Shown here in pieces: positions 1 through 8,287 of a stretch of DNA of 34,917 bases. The notes under the pieces were generated by a model that was not told the DNA's origin, did no database searches, and saw only the letters and a program-made list of their open reading frames with translations. Origin of the DNA: Gammaproteobacteria bacterium (GTDB taxonomy: Bacteria > Pseudomonadota > Gammaproteobacteria > SZUA-152); NCBI GenBank assembly GCA_011051685.1, contig DRKQ01000123.1, positions 1 through 34,917 of the forward strand, read 5' to 3'. A program made the position numbers and the translations under genes. How positions within the stretch are numbered: position 1 is the first letter of the stretch; every line of letters begins with the position of its first letter.

Positions 1-299
1 CGCTCCAGATCCACACCAACGCTGAGATCCGCCAGCGGATCCGTGCGCAGGCCCAGCAGGGCCGTGTCCGTGGTAATGGGATTGTCCTGACCGGCGGAAC
101 GGTTGCGGGCCAGGGACAGCAACAGGCGACCGTCCCCCACCAGGCCGGCATCCAGGTCGAGATACTGGTCACGGCTGCCATTGGCGTCTCCGCCCCCGCC
201 GAAGGAAAGCACCGAGGGCAGGGCCGCCGCCTGGACGAAGAATGGCGCCAGACACAGGAGCAACAGGCACGGCAACGCGCCCGGTTTACACAGACTCAT
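1..299 (-). CDS. Probable outer-membrane beta-barrel protein, N-terminal part (partial)
   Basis: The reading frame opens with ATG at 299-297 and runs off the window edge without a stop, giving about 99 residues. It begins with a clear signal peptide (MSLCKPGALPCLLLLCLAPF, ending near VQA-AA). The mature part alternates polar and hydrophobic residues, as in YLDLDAGLVGDGRLLLSLAR and ADLSVGVDLE, which looks like successive transmembrane beta-strands. It starts 9 bases after the stop of the DUF3106-type gene and is therefore probably the last or a late gene of the ECF sigma-factor operon. No specific family is recognised. The beta-barrel assignment is inferred from pattern alone; an ordinary secreted protein is the alternative. 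Confidence 0.6.
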   Translation of the reverse strand, partial: MSLCKPGALPCLLLLCLAPFFVQAAALPSVLSFGGGGDANGSRDQYLDLDAGLVGDGRLLLSLARNRSAGQDNPITTDTALLGLRTDPLADLSVGVDLE

Positions 300-308
300 C
301 ACCGGCAA

Positions 309-863
309 TCAGCGCTGGCGACGGATTTCGCGGCGGATCTCCCGCCGGATCTGCCGGCGTATCTGCCGGCGCTCGATCACCGCCCGGCGTTGCGCCGGGG
401 ACAATTGCTGCCAGCGGGCCCGCAGGGCCTCGCGGCGCTCCGGCGGCAACCGGCGGAACTGGCGGAAACGTTCCCGCAGGCGCTGGCGCTCCGCCGGCGG
501 CAGGGCCATGAACTGGGCAAAGCGGCGGCGCAGCTTCTGGCGCTTATCCGCCGGCAGCTCACGCCAGCGGGCAAAGCGTTGCTTGACCCGCGCCCGCTGT
601 TCCGGGGTCATCTCCGCCCAGCGCTTGATGCCCTTGCGCAGGCTTTGCTGACGCCCCGGCGGCAATTGATCCCAGCGCTCGGCAAAGGGCGCCAGCAACG
701 CTTGTTCGTCACGGCTCAGGCTTTGCCAGGCGATGCCCTGACCGATACCCCGGGAGGATGGCGGCGCGTCGTCGGCCTGCGCCAGCAGCGGGCCGGCCAG
801 CAGCAACAGGCCAACCAGCAGCCAGGCGCTGCTCTTGCATTGTTTACTGTACGTCTTGTTCAT
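309..863 (-). CDS. Arg-rich exported DUF3106-type protein
   Basis: This 184-residue protein has a signal peptide (about residues 1-28, hydrophobic WLLVGLLLLAGPLLAQA). It is followed by repeated short helices of the form LPxxxRxxLRxRFxxxxxLPPxxR, about 15 residues per unit, from roughly residue 50 to 150. The C-terminus is almost pure Arg/Ile/Glu (RRQIRREIRREIRRQR). This matches the DUF3106 family, which typically sits after an ECF sigma factor and a DUF3619 gene. The function is not known. A periplasmic, helical, strongly basic protein is what the sequence shows. I chose the ATG at 863 because it precedes the signal peptide directly. The gene overlaps the upstream small gene by 20 bases, suggesting translational coupling. 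Confidence 0.75.
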   Translation of the reverse strand: MNKTYSKQCKSSAWLLVGLLLLAGPLLAQADDAPPSSRGIGQGIAWQSLSRDEQALLAPFAERWDQLPPGRQQSLRKGIKRWAEMTPEQRARVKQRFARWRELPADKRQKLRRRFAQFMALPPAERQRLRERFRQFRRLPPERREALRARWQQLSPAQRRAVIERRQIRRQIRREIRREIRRQR

Positions 864-1107
864 CCTGCTCATCCTCATTGGCTTCTGCTTGCTTGACCTT
901 GACGTTTTGCGCCGCCGCATCCAGCGCCGCCAGTTCCTGCATGAATTCCAGGGGGTCCTGCCATTCACCGTCGCCGGTCTCCCACTCGCCGAGAAATTCC
1001 AGCAGTTCCAGGCTGGGGGCATCCTCGGCGAGTATCACTGCCGGTGCGCACAATGCGCAGACCATCAGCAGGCGGCGAAAGCGATCATCCCGCATCTTGC
1101 TGCTCAT
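844..1107 (-). CDS. Small exported acidic protein of the ECF operon
   Basis: This 87-residue protein has a short basic N-terminus and a hydrophobic segment (LLMVCALCAPAVILA, about residues 13-27) that looks like a signal peptide cleaved near ALA-EDA. The mature part is acidic: a LELLEFLGEWETGDGEWQDP segment, then a tail rich in Glu, Asp and Gln. It overlaps the preceding DUF3619-type gene by 23 bases and the following DUF3106-type gene by 20 bases, so it belongs to the same transcript. The LEFLGEW segment also appears in short hypothetical proteins of such operons. I recognise no function. The mature acidic protein could pair electrostatically with the very basic DUF3106-type product, but that is inference. 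Confidence 0.65.
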   Translation of the reverse strand: MSSKMRDDRFRRLLMVCALCAPAVILAEDAPSLELLEFLGEWETGDGEWQDPLEFMQELAALDAAAQNVKVKQAEANEDEQDEQDVQ

Positions 1108-1438
1108 CGTCTAACCATAAATAGAAATCCAGGTCCTCGTAAAACTCCAGTGATTCGCTGTCCTCCAGCAGGGCCAGGTCTTCCAGCGGCAATTGCTCGT
1201 TGACGCCCGGCTGAGGCGCGGCCAGCCATAACGACACGCTGAACACCGCCACCGTGGCCGCGGCGGCCAGGCCACCCATGGGCAGCAGCCAGGCCGGACG
1301 CCGCTGGCGGGCCTCAAGTGCGGTGTAACGCGCCTGGCGCAGCTCGCGCAGGGTGGCATCGTCCAGGGTCTGCGCCGAGCGCTCCAGGGTGGCCTGCACC
1401 TGCTGCAAAAACGGGTCTTTGTGTTCCGGCTTGCTCAC
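1085..1438 (-). CDS. DUF3619-type single-pass membrane protein, putative anti-sigma partner
   Basis: This 117-residue protein has a cytoplasmic N-terminus with a predicted helix (LRELRQARYTALEARQ). One transmembrane helix (about residues 50-73, LLPMGGLAAAATVAVFSVSL) follows, then an acidic periplasmic tail of about 40 residues (EDLALLEDSESLEFYEDLDF). Size and layout fit DUF3619, found next to ECF sigma factors. An anti-sigma role is plausible from position and topology but is not shown by any motif. The start is GTG at 1438, overlapping the sigma-factor stop by one base (TAGTG), with a GGAG ribosome-binding site 8 bases upstream. It is therefore almost certainly co-translated with the sigma factor. 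Confidence 0.7.
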   Translation of the reverse strand: MSKPEHKDPFLQQVQATLERSAQTLDDATLRELRQARYTALEARQRRPAWLLPMGGLAAAATVAVFSVSLWLAAPQPGVNEQLPLEDLALLEDSESLEFYEDLDFYLWLDDEQQDAG

Positions 1439-2091
1439 TACCGTATCTCCTGCTGTTCGTTCATCTGCCAGTAATCCTGCAACTCCGCCCGCAGCGCCTT
1501 GAGGGCGCGGGAAAAATGGGTCTTCACGCTGCCTTCACCGCAGCCCATGGCCTGGGCGGTGTCACGCACACTGAGCCCTTCCCACTGGCGCAGCAAAAAC
1601 ACCTGTTGCTGGCGCAGCGGCAATCTGTGCAGGGCGGCATCCAGCTGGGCCATGGCCTGTTGCTGCTGCAGCTGCACGCCGGGCTCGGGATCGGCGCTGG
1701 CCACGCGGGCCTCGAGGGGATCCTCCCCCGGCTCCGCCTCGCCATCCTGGGCCGGCTTGCCGCCCAGCCACTGGCGGAAGCGGTTGCGCACCGCATTGCG
1801 CCGGTACCAGTCGCGGATCACGCTCTGGGTGATGCGCTGAAACAGCGGCCCCCACTCCTCGGCATCGCGGTCGGCGTAGCGCCGGGCCAGGCGCAGCATG
1901 GCGTCCTGCACGATATCCAGCGCGTCCTCGTGATTGCTGGTGGCGATCAACGCCAGGCGATAGGCCCGCCGCTCCACGCTGGCGAGGAAGTGATCCAATG
2001 CGGCCGAATTGTCCAGCGCTGTTCTCCTGCATGCGGTGTATCCTGTGTGCTCGATTCTGGCCAGCCCGGGGCCGCTTTGTCCAGTGGGCAT
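1438..2091 (-). CDS. ECF-type RNA polymerase sigma factor
   Basis: The product carries a sigma region 2 (RLALIATSNHEDALDIVQDA, then FQRITQSVIRDWYRR) and a region 4 helix-turn-helix (LPLRQQQVFLLRQWEGLSV followed by DTAQAMGCGEGSVKTHFSRA). It lacks regions 1 and 3, as expected for the extracytoplasmic-function group. The linker between the two regions is long and rich in Gly, Pro and Glu. The true start is uncertain. The first ATG is at 2091, with GGGGA 8-9 bases upstream. A CTG at 2016 has a better AGGAG site 7 bases upstream and would give a 192-residue protein of usual ECF length. The residues before it (about 25) do not resemble sigma factors. It heads the operon running down to position 1, which it presumably controls. 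Confidence 0.85.
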   Translation of the reverse strand: MPTGQSGPGLARIEHTGYTACRRTALDNSAALDHFLASVERRAYRLALIATSNHEDALDIVQDAMLRLARRYADRDAEEWGPLFQRITQSVIRDWYRRNAVRNRFRQWLGGKPAQDGEAEPGEDPLEARVASADPEPGVQLQQQQAMAQLDAALHRLPLRQQQVFLLRQWEGLSVRDTAQAMGCGEGSVKTHFSRALKALRAELQDYWQMNEQQEIR

Positions 2092-2151
2092 GTGGAAAAG
2101 TCCCCAGTCTGTCAAATCCTTGCCCTGTTTAACGCATCACCGGCCAATCGG

Positions 2152-2179
2152 TTGACAACAGATGCCAAAGAATTACCCT
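2152..2179 (+). promoter_or_regulatory. Sigma-70-like promoter for the HTH gene
   Basis: A perfect TTGACA (2152-2157) is followed after 16 bases by TACCCT (2174-2179). It lies 36 bases before the HTH gene start, in the 123-base gap shared with the divergent sigma-factor gene. The -10 box is weak, so this is a candidate only. Confidence 0.4.
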
Positions 2180-2214
2180 ACGCAGCGCCGAACCACCGTA
2201 TACCGAGGTTGATG

Positions 2215-2664
2215 ATGTCCACGAAAAAAACCAGTACCTCCTCCGAGCGCAAGCGTTTCGCCCAACGACTCAACGACGCGCTGGACAATATCCAGTTTCC
2301 CGCACTGGGAGCGGGACGCCGCAGCCGCCTATCGGAATTGCTTGAAGTGCCCGCAGAAGACGTCAATGACTGGCTGAGCGGCGACGCCTTTCCCCGCACC
2401 TCGGCGCTGGTAAAGCTCTCGGATCTCACCCAGACCCGCTCCAACTGGCTGCTCTCTGGCCAGGGGGAACCCTATCACAAGGGTAACAACCCCCGTGGAC
2501 CTGGCAAGACCCCGCCCGCCACGGGCAGCGGCAAACTCAGCAAGGAGGCCTTCGATTTGGGCCTGGCCTGGATGAAACTCCCCAGGCTACAGCGGGAAGC
2601 CATTGCCCGGGTGATCACGGAATTGCTGGATAGCAAGGCATCTTCGCAGCATAACCAGAAATAG
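2215..2664 (+). CDS. Cro/CI-like helix-turn-helix DNA-binding protein
   Basis: This is a 149-residue protein. Residues about 13-85 form a phage-repressor-like HTH domain: RFAQRLNDAL, then SRLSELLEVPAEDVNDWLSG as the helix-turn-helix, then FPRTSALVKLSDLTQTRSNW and LLSGQGEP. The LLSGQGEP ending is characteristic of CI-type N-terminal domains. A Gly/Pro linker leads to a short C-terminal helix pair (DLGLAWMKLPRLQREAIARV) seen in stand-alone regulators of this kind. There is no peptidase domain, so it is not a LexA-like self-cleaving repressor. Two adjacent ATGs occur; I chose 2215 because GAGG (2205-2208) sits 6 bases before it. It is divergent from the ECF operon and upstream of, but not facing, the sRNA pair. 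The regulatory target is unknown. Confidence 0.8.
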   Translation: MSTKKTSTSSERKRFAQRLNDALDNIQFPALGAGRRSRLSELLEVPAEDVNDWLSGDAFPRTSALVKLSDLTQTRSNWLLSGQGEPYHKGNNPRGPGKTPPATGSGKLSKEAFDLGLAWMKLPRLQREAIARVITELLDSKASSQHNQK

Positions 2665-2685
2665 AAGCCTTTCCACATTACAGGC

Positions 2686-2721
2686 AAAAAAAACCGCGGA
2701 GCCAAGGGGGGCAGCGCGGTT
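2686..2721 (-). terminator. Rho-independent terminator of sRNA copy B
   Basis: AACCGCG (2692-2698) pairs with CGCGGTT (2715-2721). The stem continues through a GA/AG internal loop into GCC/GGC and a C-rich apical loop. On the minus strand it is followed by a run of T residues (2686-2693). Confidence 0.8.
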
Positions 2722-2754
2722 GGGTTCAAACAAATAGGGGGTTTGTTTGGAAGT
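2686..2754 (-). ncRNA. Putative small RNA, copy B, about 69 nt with two C-rich-loop hairpins
   Basis: On the minus strand a transcript starting near 2754 would begin ACUUCCAA. It then folds a perfect 8-bp hairpin (arms 2727-2734 and 2742-2749) with the 7-base loop CCCCCUA. It ends in a rho-independent terminator: arms 2692-2698 and 2715-2721, an inner GCC/GGC stem with apical loop CCCCUU, and eight T residues (2686-2693). Promoter-like boxes precede it. The same layout occurs in copy A at 2938-3031. The C-rich loops are complementary to G-rich ribosome-binding sites, as in sX13-, NmsR- or alpha-r15-type sRNAs known from other bacteria; no homology to those is claimed. No expression evidence is available. 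Confidence 0.7.
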
Positions 2755-2760
2755 GGTGCT

Positions 2761-2789
2761 ACTGTAGCAAGCGTCCCTTCTCACAGGAA
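2761..2789 (-). promoter_or_regulatory. Promoter of putative sRNA copy B
   Basis: Reading on the minus strand, TTCCTG (2784-2789) is followed by a 17-base spacer and TACAGT (2761-2766). Immediately upstream the DNA is almost pure A/T, like an UP element. The identical -10 and a near-identical -35 (TTCCAG) with the same 17-base spacer occur before copy A. The -35 is a poor match to TTGACA, so an activator or an alternative sigma factor is possible. Confidence 0.55.
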
Positions 2790-2937
2790 ATGATATTTTT
2801 TTATATATCAATCCTTTTTTATTATATAAATAAAGAGCTTATGTACGAATAAATTCTTTTTCTGATGTCTGGCATTGACTGCCTTTTCAAGCAATTGACT
2901 ACGATCCACGCATTCCGGGTCTGGCCGCTTGACAGGC

Positions 2938-2969
2938 AAAAAAAAACCGCTACCAGGGGGAAGTAGCGG
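2938..2969 (-). terminator. Rho-independent terminator of sRNA copy A
   Basis: CCGCTAC (2947-2953) and GTAGCGG (2963-2969) form a perfect 7-bp stem with a 9-base loop. It is followed on the minus strand by nine T residues. It could also terminate the upstream hydrolase gene. Confidence 0.85.
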
Positions 2970-3031
2970 CTGGGCATTTCAAGGTTGCTGACAAGTCAGG
3001 GGGTAGGGCTTGTCTGGCAAGGCTTGGAAGT
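2938..3031 (-). ncRNA. Putative small RNA, copy A, about 94 nt with two C-rich-loop hairpins
   Basis: On the minus strand a transcript starting near 3031 also begins ACUUCCAA. It then folds a 6-bp hairpin (arms 2990-2995 and 3009-3014) whose 13-base loop contains ACCCCCUGA. An unstructured linker follows, then a perfect 7-bp terminator hairpin (arms 2947-2953 and 2963-2969, loop UUCCCCCUG) and nine T residues (2938-2946). It shares the 5' end, promoter boxes, C-rich loops and the downstream CAGGCAAAAAAAA junction with copy B, but the stem sequences differ. Conserved loops with changing stems suggest selection on structure and loop. It starts just past the stop of the alpha/beta hydrolase gene and could also appear as that gene's 3' UTR. 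Confidence 0.7.
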
Positions 3032-3037
3032 GAGTTC

Positions 3038-3066
3038 ACTGTATCTCAGACTGGATGTTACTGGAA
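3038..3066 (-). promoter_or_regulatory. Promoter of putative sRNA copy A
   Basis: Reading on the minus strand, TTCCAG (3061-3066), a 17-base spacer and TACAGT (3038-3043) are followed six bases later by the predicted start at 3031. An A/T-rich stretch (3067-3110), overlapping the end of the hydrolase gene, lies just upstream. The arrangement is the same as at copy B. Confidence 0.55.
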
Positions 3067-3077
3067 CTTATTTGTTT

Positions 3078-4133
3078 CTATTTCGTTATCTTTATTGAAG
3101 ATAATGGTTCTTTTCCACTGAACACCCACAGCAAGCCCAGGCAGAGCAACAAAACACTCCCCAGGCTGCCGCCTCCTCCCCCACCACCGTTCGTGCTGCC
3201 GCCATCCGTGGTGCCGCCGCCCCCCACTGTAGCCACCGGGCCCAGCAGGGTGCCATCCCAGGTGAGGTCGAAGACATTGCTGCAATCCGCGACGCCTAGA
3301 GGGGCATTGCAGGCCATCCAGTCGTTGACCACGGTTTCCAGGGGCTGGTCGTTGCCTCCCTTGTAACCCACCAGCTTGTGACAATCATTGGTGCTCAGGC
3401 CGGCAGCGCAGTCCATCATGACCTGGGTGTAGGAGCTGCCACCACTGATGCTGTAGCTGCTCACCCGTCCCAGCCGGCCGCTCTCGGCATCGGTGTCATC
3501 ATCCCCGAAGATGTCCAGCACCGGCATTCCCGTTTCTTTCAGGGTTGAATCATGATCTAGGGGATCCACCCCGCTGGTGTTGTACATGCCCACACCGATC
3601 AGGCCGATGATGGGCAGGCTGGGCGAGGCGATGCGCGCCGCAGCGGCGGTGGCAAACCGTGAACCCATGCTGAAGCCCGCCAGCACCACCTGGCTCACTC
3701 CCAGCCCCTGCAAATGATTGATGGCCGCCTGCACCCGGGCATAGGCTTCGGGGAAGGCGTAGGGAGAGGCGCTTTGGGCGTCCGCAAGATAGTCCGCAAA
3801 CTCGCGTGCCGTATCGTCTGTCGGGTCGGAGGAGGGATTTTCAATGGACAGGGTGGTGTACCCCGCCGCATTGAGGCTGTTGCGCAGCTCGTTGACCACT
3901 GGCCCGTCCGGGGACGATGTGCGCCCGTGCATGAGAATCACCCCCACGGAGGGACTGCCCGCGCCAACCAACAGGCAACCGTCAAAGGTTTCCGTGCTGC
4001 CGCCAAGGCCACTGGGATCCAGCACCACGTTGGCGCAACCGGGATTCAGCGTGTGGCTGGCCATGACCACAAAGGGCCACAGCATCAGACCCAGGACAAT
4101 AAGCCGGCACATTTCCTGAAAATATTTTTGCAT
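3078..4133 (-). CDS. Exported alpha/beta hydrolase (dienelactone-hydrolase-like) with GlyGly-CTERM-like tail
   Basis: This 351-residue protein begins with a signal peptide (LIVLGLMLWPFVVMA, cleaved near MAS-HTL). The alpha/beta-hydrolase core shows the oxyanion-hole strand VILMHGRTSSPDGP, the nucleophile elbow GFSMGSR and a probable acid strand VLDIFGDDDTD. The catalytic His is probably the one in DCHKLVGY. Several Cys residues suggest periplasmic or extracellular disulfides. The C-terminus has a long Gly/Thr/Ser linker with a run of seven Gly, then GSLGSVLLLCLGLLWVF as a membrane helix and a Lys-containing end. This resembles GlyGly-CTERM sorting signals processed by rhombosortase and type II secretion. 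The ATG at 4133 has AGGAGG 7 bases upstream. The substrate is unknown; a secreted esterase is likely. Confidence 0.8.
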   Translation of the reverse strand: MQKYFQEMCRLIVLGLMLWPFVVMASHTLNPGCANVVLDPSGLGGSTETFDGCLLVGAGSPSVGVILMHGRTSSPDGPVVNELRNSLNAAGYTTLSIENPSSDPTDDTAREFADYLADAQSASPYAFPEAYARVQAAINHLQGLGVSQVVLAGFSMGSRFATAAAARIASPSLPIIGLIGVGMYNTSGVDPLDHDSTLKETGMPVLDIFGDDDTDAESGRLGRVSSYSISGGSSYTQVMMDCAAGLSTNDCHKLVGYKGGNDQPLETVVNDWMACNAPLGVADCSNVFDLTWDGTLLGPVATVGGGGTTDGGSTNGGGGGGGSLGSVLLLCLGLLWVFSGKEPLSSIKITK

Positions 4134-4283
4134 CGTTCTGCCTCCTGCATGTTGAGGGCGCAAGGCCCAATCCGCGATATCGCCCCAATTGTAACCAAAT
4201 TTCGTTTTGCCTTGATGTGAATACACGCACAAGCGCAACGCTATGCGGGCAAAGATGGTTTCGCGGAGGGTTTAGTGGAAGGT

Positions 4284-5822
<1,539 letters not shown>

Positions 5823-5877
5823 GCCCACAGCATCGGCAAAAGGGCGGGCAAGTTTAGAGTGGCACGGGAAATCATGC

Positions 5878-7464
5878 CTAGCTGATGAGGATATCCCAGT
5901 CCGTGGTCTGCAGGATCATCTTGCGCACCGTCTCGCGCAGCCAGCCGTCGAAAAAGTCGATGGGATTGTAATCGTCGGTAAGCACGATGGCGGGCGTGCC
6001 CGGCGGAAACTCGAAGCGCCTACCCAGGTTGCCGAATACAGTGCGGCGCACACTGGGGTGGGTTTGAAAACGCTGATGATCCACCTGCAGGGAACGCTGC
6101 GGCCCCTGATAAGCCATGAGGATAATATTGCCGATACCGATCTCCGATTGCCGCTGATCGAAGGCCGGGAACACATCCACTGTGTCAAACGCCGTATCCA
6201 GGGTCTTCACCACCGAGGCGGTCATGTAGGTTTCCCGGCGCAGGCTGCCGATGAGATTCACCGCCAACACCCCGCCCGGGGTCAGGCGATCGCGCATCAA
6301 CGACAGCGCTTCCACGCTCAGCAAGTGGCCGGGGGTGACATCACCATTGAACACATCTAACACGATATAGTCATACCGGCGCTGCGTACTGTTGAGAAAA
6401 TAACGGGCATCCTCGATAAACAAATCCCCGGAGTTCTGAAACCCGAAATAGTCCCGCGCGATATCCACCACCGCCGGGTTGATATCCACCACATCACACT
6501 GGATACCCTGATTTTCATACCAGGTGGGCACTGCCCCCAGTCCCAGGCCGATCACCAGACAACGCTTTCCCTGTGGCGCCAGCATATAGGAAAGGAACTG
6601 AATGAAATAATTGTATTCATAGATGGACTGATTGTCTGCCAGGTCGATGCCGCCCTGGATCATGCCGTCGATGATCATCTCGCGGTGGCGTTTGGCGCCG
6701 AAGCTGTAGTCCACCACCTTGATGTCACCGTAATAATTGTCCACGCGATGCACCAGCTCTACCCGGGTGCCGTCGGCCATGTTGCGCACCACGGGCGCCT
6801 CCGGCTGATACAACAGAAAGGGCAGAACCAGGCCGAGCGCGGCGACCCATTGTCGCTGAAACACCACGAAATACAGCGCCGACAGCGCCATCAGCAGGCC
6901 ACCGGTGAGGGCGAAGATCTGGTCCACGCTCAAATAGGCGATGAGCACGAAACCGGTGAGCACCGTGCCCGCGGTGCTGCCGATGGTGGACAGGGCATAG
7001 AGATTGCCCACCACGCGACCAATGTTCTTCAGCTTGGAGGCGGTAAGCTTCACCAGGTAGGGCGACACGCAACCCAGCAACAACAGCACCGGACCGAACA
7101 GGATCAGGGTGCTGGCGAAGGCGCCGCCACGCAGCCCCAGGGGCAGACAGGCCTTGAGCACCGGGCCCTTGAGAATGGGGATCAGCAGGGTCAGCAGGCC
7201 GGCGAGAAAAATGATGCCAAACAGCATCGCCGGGCGTTCAAAGCGATCCGAGAGCAGGCCGCCCAGGGCGTAGCCCCCGGCCAGGGCCAGCAGGGTGACG
7301 GTGATCAGCGAGGTCCAGACGAACAGGCTGACGCCGAAGAACGGCCCCACCACCCGGGAGCCCAGCACCTCGATGACCATCACCAGGGCGCCGCTGATCA
7401 GCGCAGTGAACAACAGAAAGATCAAAAACGCGCGATTGTTCTCCGGGGCCACGGTATCCATCAT
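5878..7464 (-). CDS. Membrane-bound spermidine-synthase-like (aminopropyltransferase family) protein
   Basis: This 528-residue protein fuses an N-terminal membrane domain to a soluble methyltransferase-fold domain. About seven helices span residues 10-220, including FLIFLLFTALISGALVMVIE and ASTLILFGPVLLLLG. The soluble domain resembles polyamine aminopropyltransferases: RCLVIGLGLGAVP is the nucleotide-binding loop, QCDVVDINPAVVDIAR carries the acidic ribose ligand, FIEDARYFL follows, and YDYIVLDVFNGD stands where the catalytic Asp loop lies. Proteins of this layout are usually annotated as fused spermidine synthases, but their true substrate is generally unproven. ATG at 7464 has AAGGA about 11 bases upstream. 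It lies 70 bases after the SAM hydrolase gene and may be in the same transcript. Confidence 0.82.
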   Translation of the reverse strand: MMDTVAPENNRAFLIFLLFTALISGALVMVIEVLGSRVVGPFFGVSLFVWTSLITVTLLALAGGYALGGLLSDRFERPAMLFGIIFLAGLLTLLIPILKGPVLKACLPLGLRGGAFASTLILFGPVLLLLGCVSPYLVKLTASKLKNIGRVVGNLYALSTIGSTAGTVLTGFVLIAYLSVDQIFALTGGLLMALSALYFVVFQRQWVAALGLVLPFLLYQPEAPVVRNMADGTRVELVHRVDNYYGDIKVVDYSFGAKRHREMIIDGMIQGGIDLADNQSIYEYNYFIQFLSYMLAPQGKRCLVIGLGLGAVPTWYENQGIQCDVVDINPAVVDIARDYFGFQNSGDLFIEDARYFLNSTQRRYDYIVLDVFNGDVTPGHLLSVEALSLMRDRLTPGGVLAVNLIGSLRRETYMTASVVKTLDTAFDTVDVFPAFDQRQSEIGIGNIILMAYQGPQRSLQVDHQRFQTHPSVRRTVFGNLGRRFEFPPGTPAIVLTDDYNPIDFFDGWLRETVRKMILQTTDWDILIS

Positions 7465-7534
7465 GGTGTCTTCATTCCTTACCTTTTCCGAACGCCCATG
7501 GTAACAGACCGGCCTGTCGAAAGGCTCATGGGCA

Positions 7535-8287
7535 TTAACAGACCGTGACAGGCTGGCCAATGGCCAGACCCAGTTGGGCAACCGCACTGCCCTGGTTGAC
7601 GGCGATCTCCAGGAGGCCATTGGCGTTCTCATAACAAAAGGCCTGGCCCACGGCGACCGAGGAAAAGGTGCGCGCACGGGGCAGGCGCTGGTCGCCTACC
7701 TGCAGGCCGGCGTCGGTGGCCAGCCCGCTGGCGCGCAGCCCGGTGACGGCATTGCCGTAATGGTCGATGAAGATCACCTCGGCCAGGTCGGTGTCGGCCG
7801 GCAATCGCCAGTCCCGCGGCTCTCCCGGCGGCGCCTCGCCCCGCGCCAGGCGGGCGGCCACCGGGGCGAACAGGTCACGGCCGTGAAAACTGTTGGACAG
7901 ATTCGCTGGTCGCCAGGTGATCTCCCAGCAGGACACCCTCTCCCCGGCGGCGCAGGCGCGGGCGGCGAACACCTCGAACAGGCCATTGTCCGGCCCCACG
8001 CACCAGCGCCCGCCCACCTGCACGGCGATGGGTGCGCGCCGTGCGTCACCGACGCCGGGATCCACCACGCCGAGCAGCACACAGTCCTCGGGGAAGGCGG
8101 GCAGACAGGCCGCCAGCAGATGGGCGGCGGCGCGGGGATTGAAGCGCGGCGCCTCGTGCAACAGGTCGATGCGCGGCGCCCCCGGCGCCTGTGCGGCGAG
8201 CACGGCCTGCATCTGCCCCACGTAGGGGCCGCCGCCACCGAAGTCGGTGAACAGCACGATCATCCGCGCCGGGCTTGGCTTGCTCAT
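7535..8287 (-). CDS. SAM hydrolase (SAM hydroxide adenosyltransferase, DUF62 family)
   Basis: This family splits S-adenosylmethionine with water to adenosine and methionine, and is related to fluorinase and chlorinase. The 250-residue protein shows the diagnostic order: [20 protein letters not shown] near the N-terminus, then [25 protein letters not shown] and [14 protein letters not shown]. The C-terminal domain contains [13 protein letters not shown]. The aromatic-free water-activating Asp/Arg/His set of the hydrolases appears to be present (FTDFG, ARR, FHGRD). The start ATG (8287) overlaps the queC stop as ATGA, so translation is coupled to queC. An internal ATG at 8263 is a less likely start. 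Its placement after two queuosine genes is discussed under findings. Confidence 0.88.
   Translation of the reverse strand: MSKPSPARMIVLFTDFGGGGPYVGQMQAVLAAQAPGAPRIDLLHEAPRFNPRAAAHLLAACLPAFPEDCVLLGVVDPGVGDARRAPIAVQVGGRWCVGPDNGLFEVFAARACAAGERVSCWEITWRPANLSNSFHGRDLFAPVAARLARGEAPPGEPRDWRLPADTDLAEVIFIDHYGNAVTGLRASGLATDAGLQVGDQRLPRARTFSSVAVGQAFCYENANGLLEIAVNQGSAVAQLGLAIGQPVTVC

Larger units (their letters stand above)
2665..3077. other. AT-rich intergenic stretch holding two tandem small-RNA genes
   Basis: No protein-coding frame is convincing here. The stretch contains two similarly organised units, each with promoter-like hexamers, a hairpin, a second hairpin and a T-run, all reading on the minus strand (described separately). 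Between and upstream of the units the DNA is strongly AT-rich (about 2790-2870 and 3067-3110), unlike the GC-rich neighbours. Confidence 0.8.

Noticed and set aside
103-651. Plus-strand open frame rich in Arg and Ser
   Set aside because: It is the antisense of the DUF3106-type gene and the start of the next gene; composition is an artefact of the Arg-rich repeat on the other strand.
1318-2211. Upstream extension of the HTH protein frame by about 300 residues
   Set aside because: It runs antisense through the sigma-factor operon and has no domain; the ATG at 2215 with its own ribosome-binding site and the TTGACA promoter fit better.
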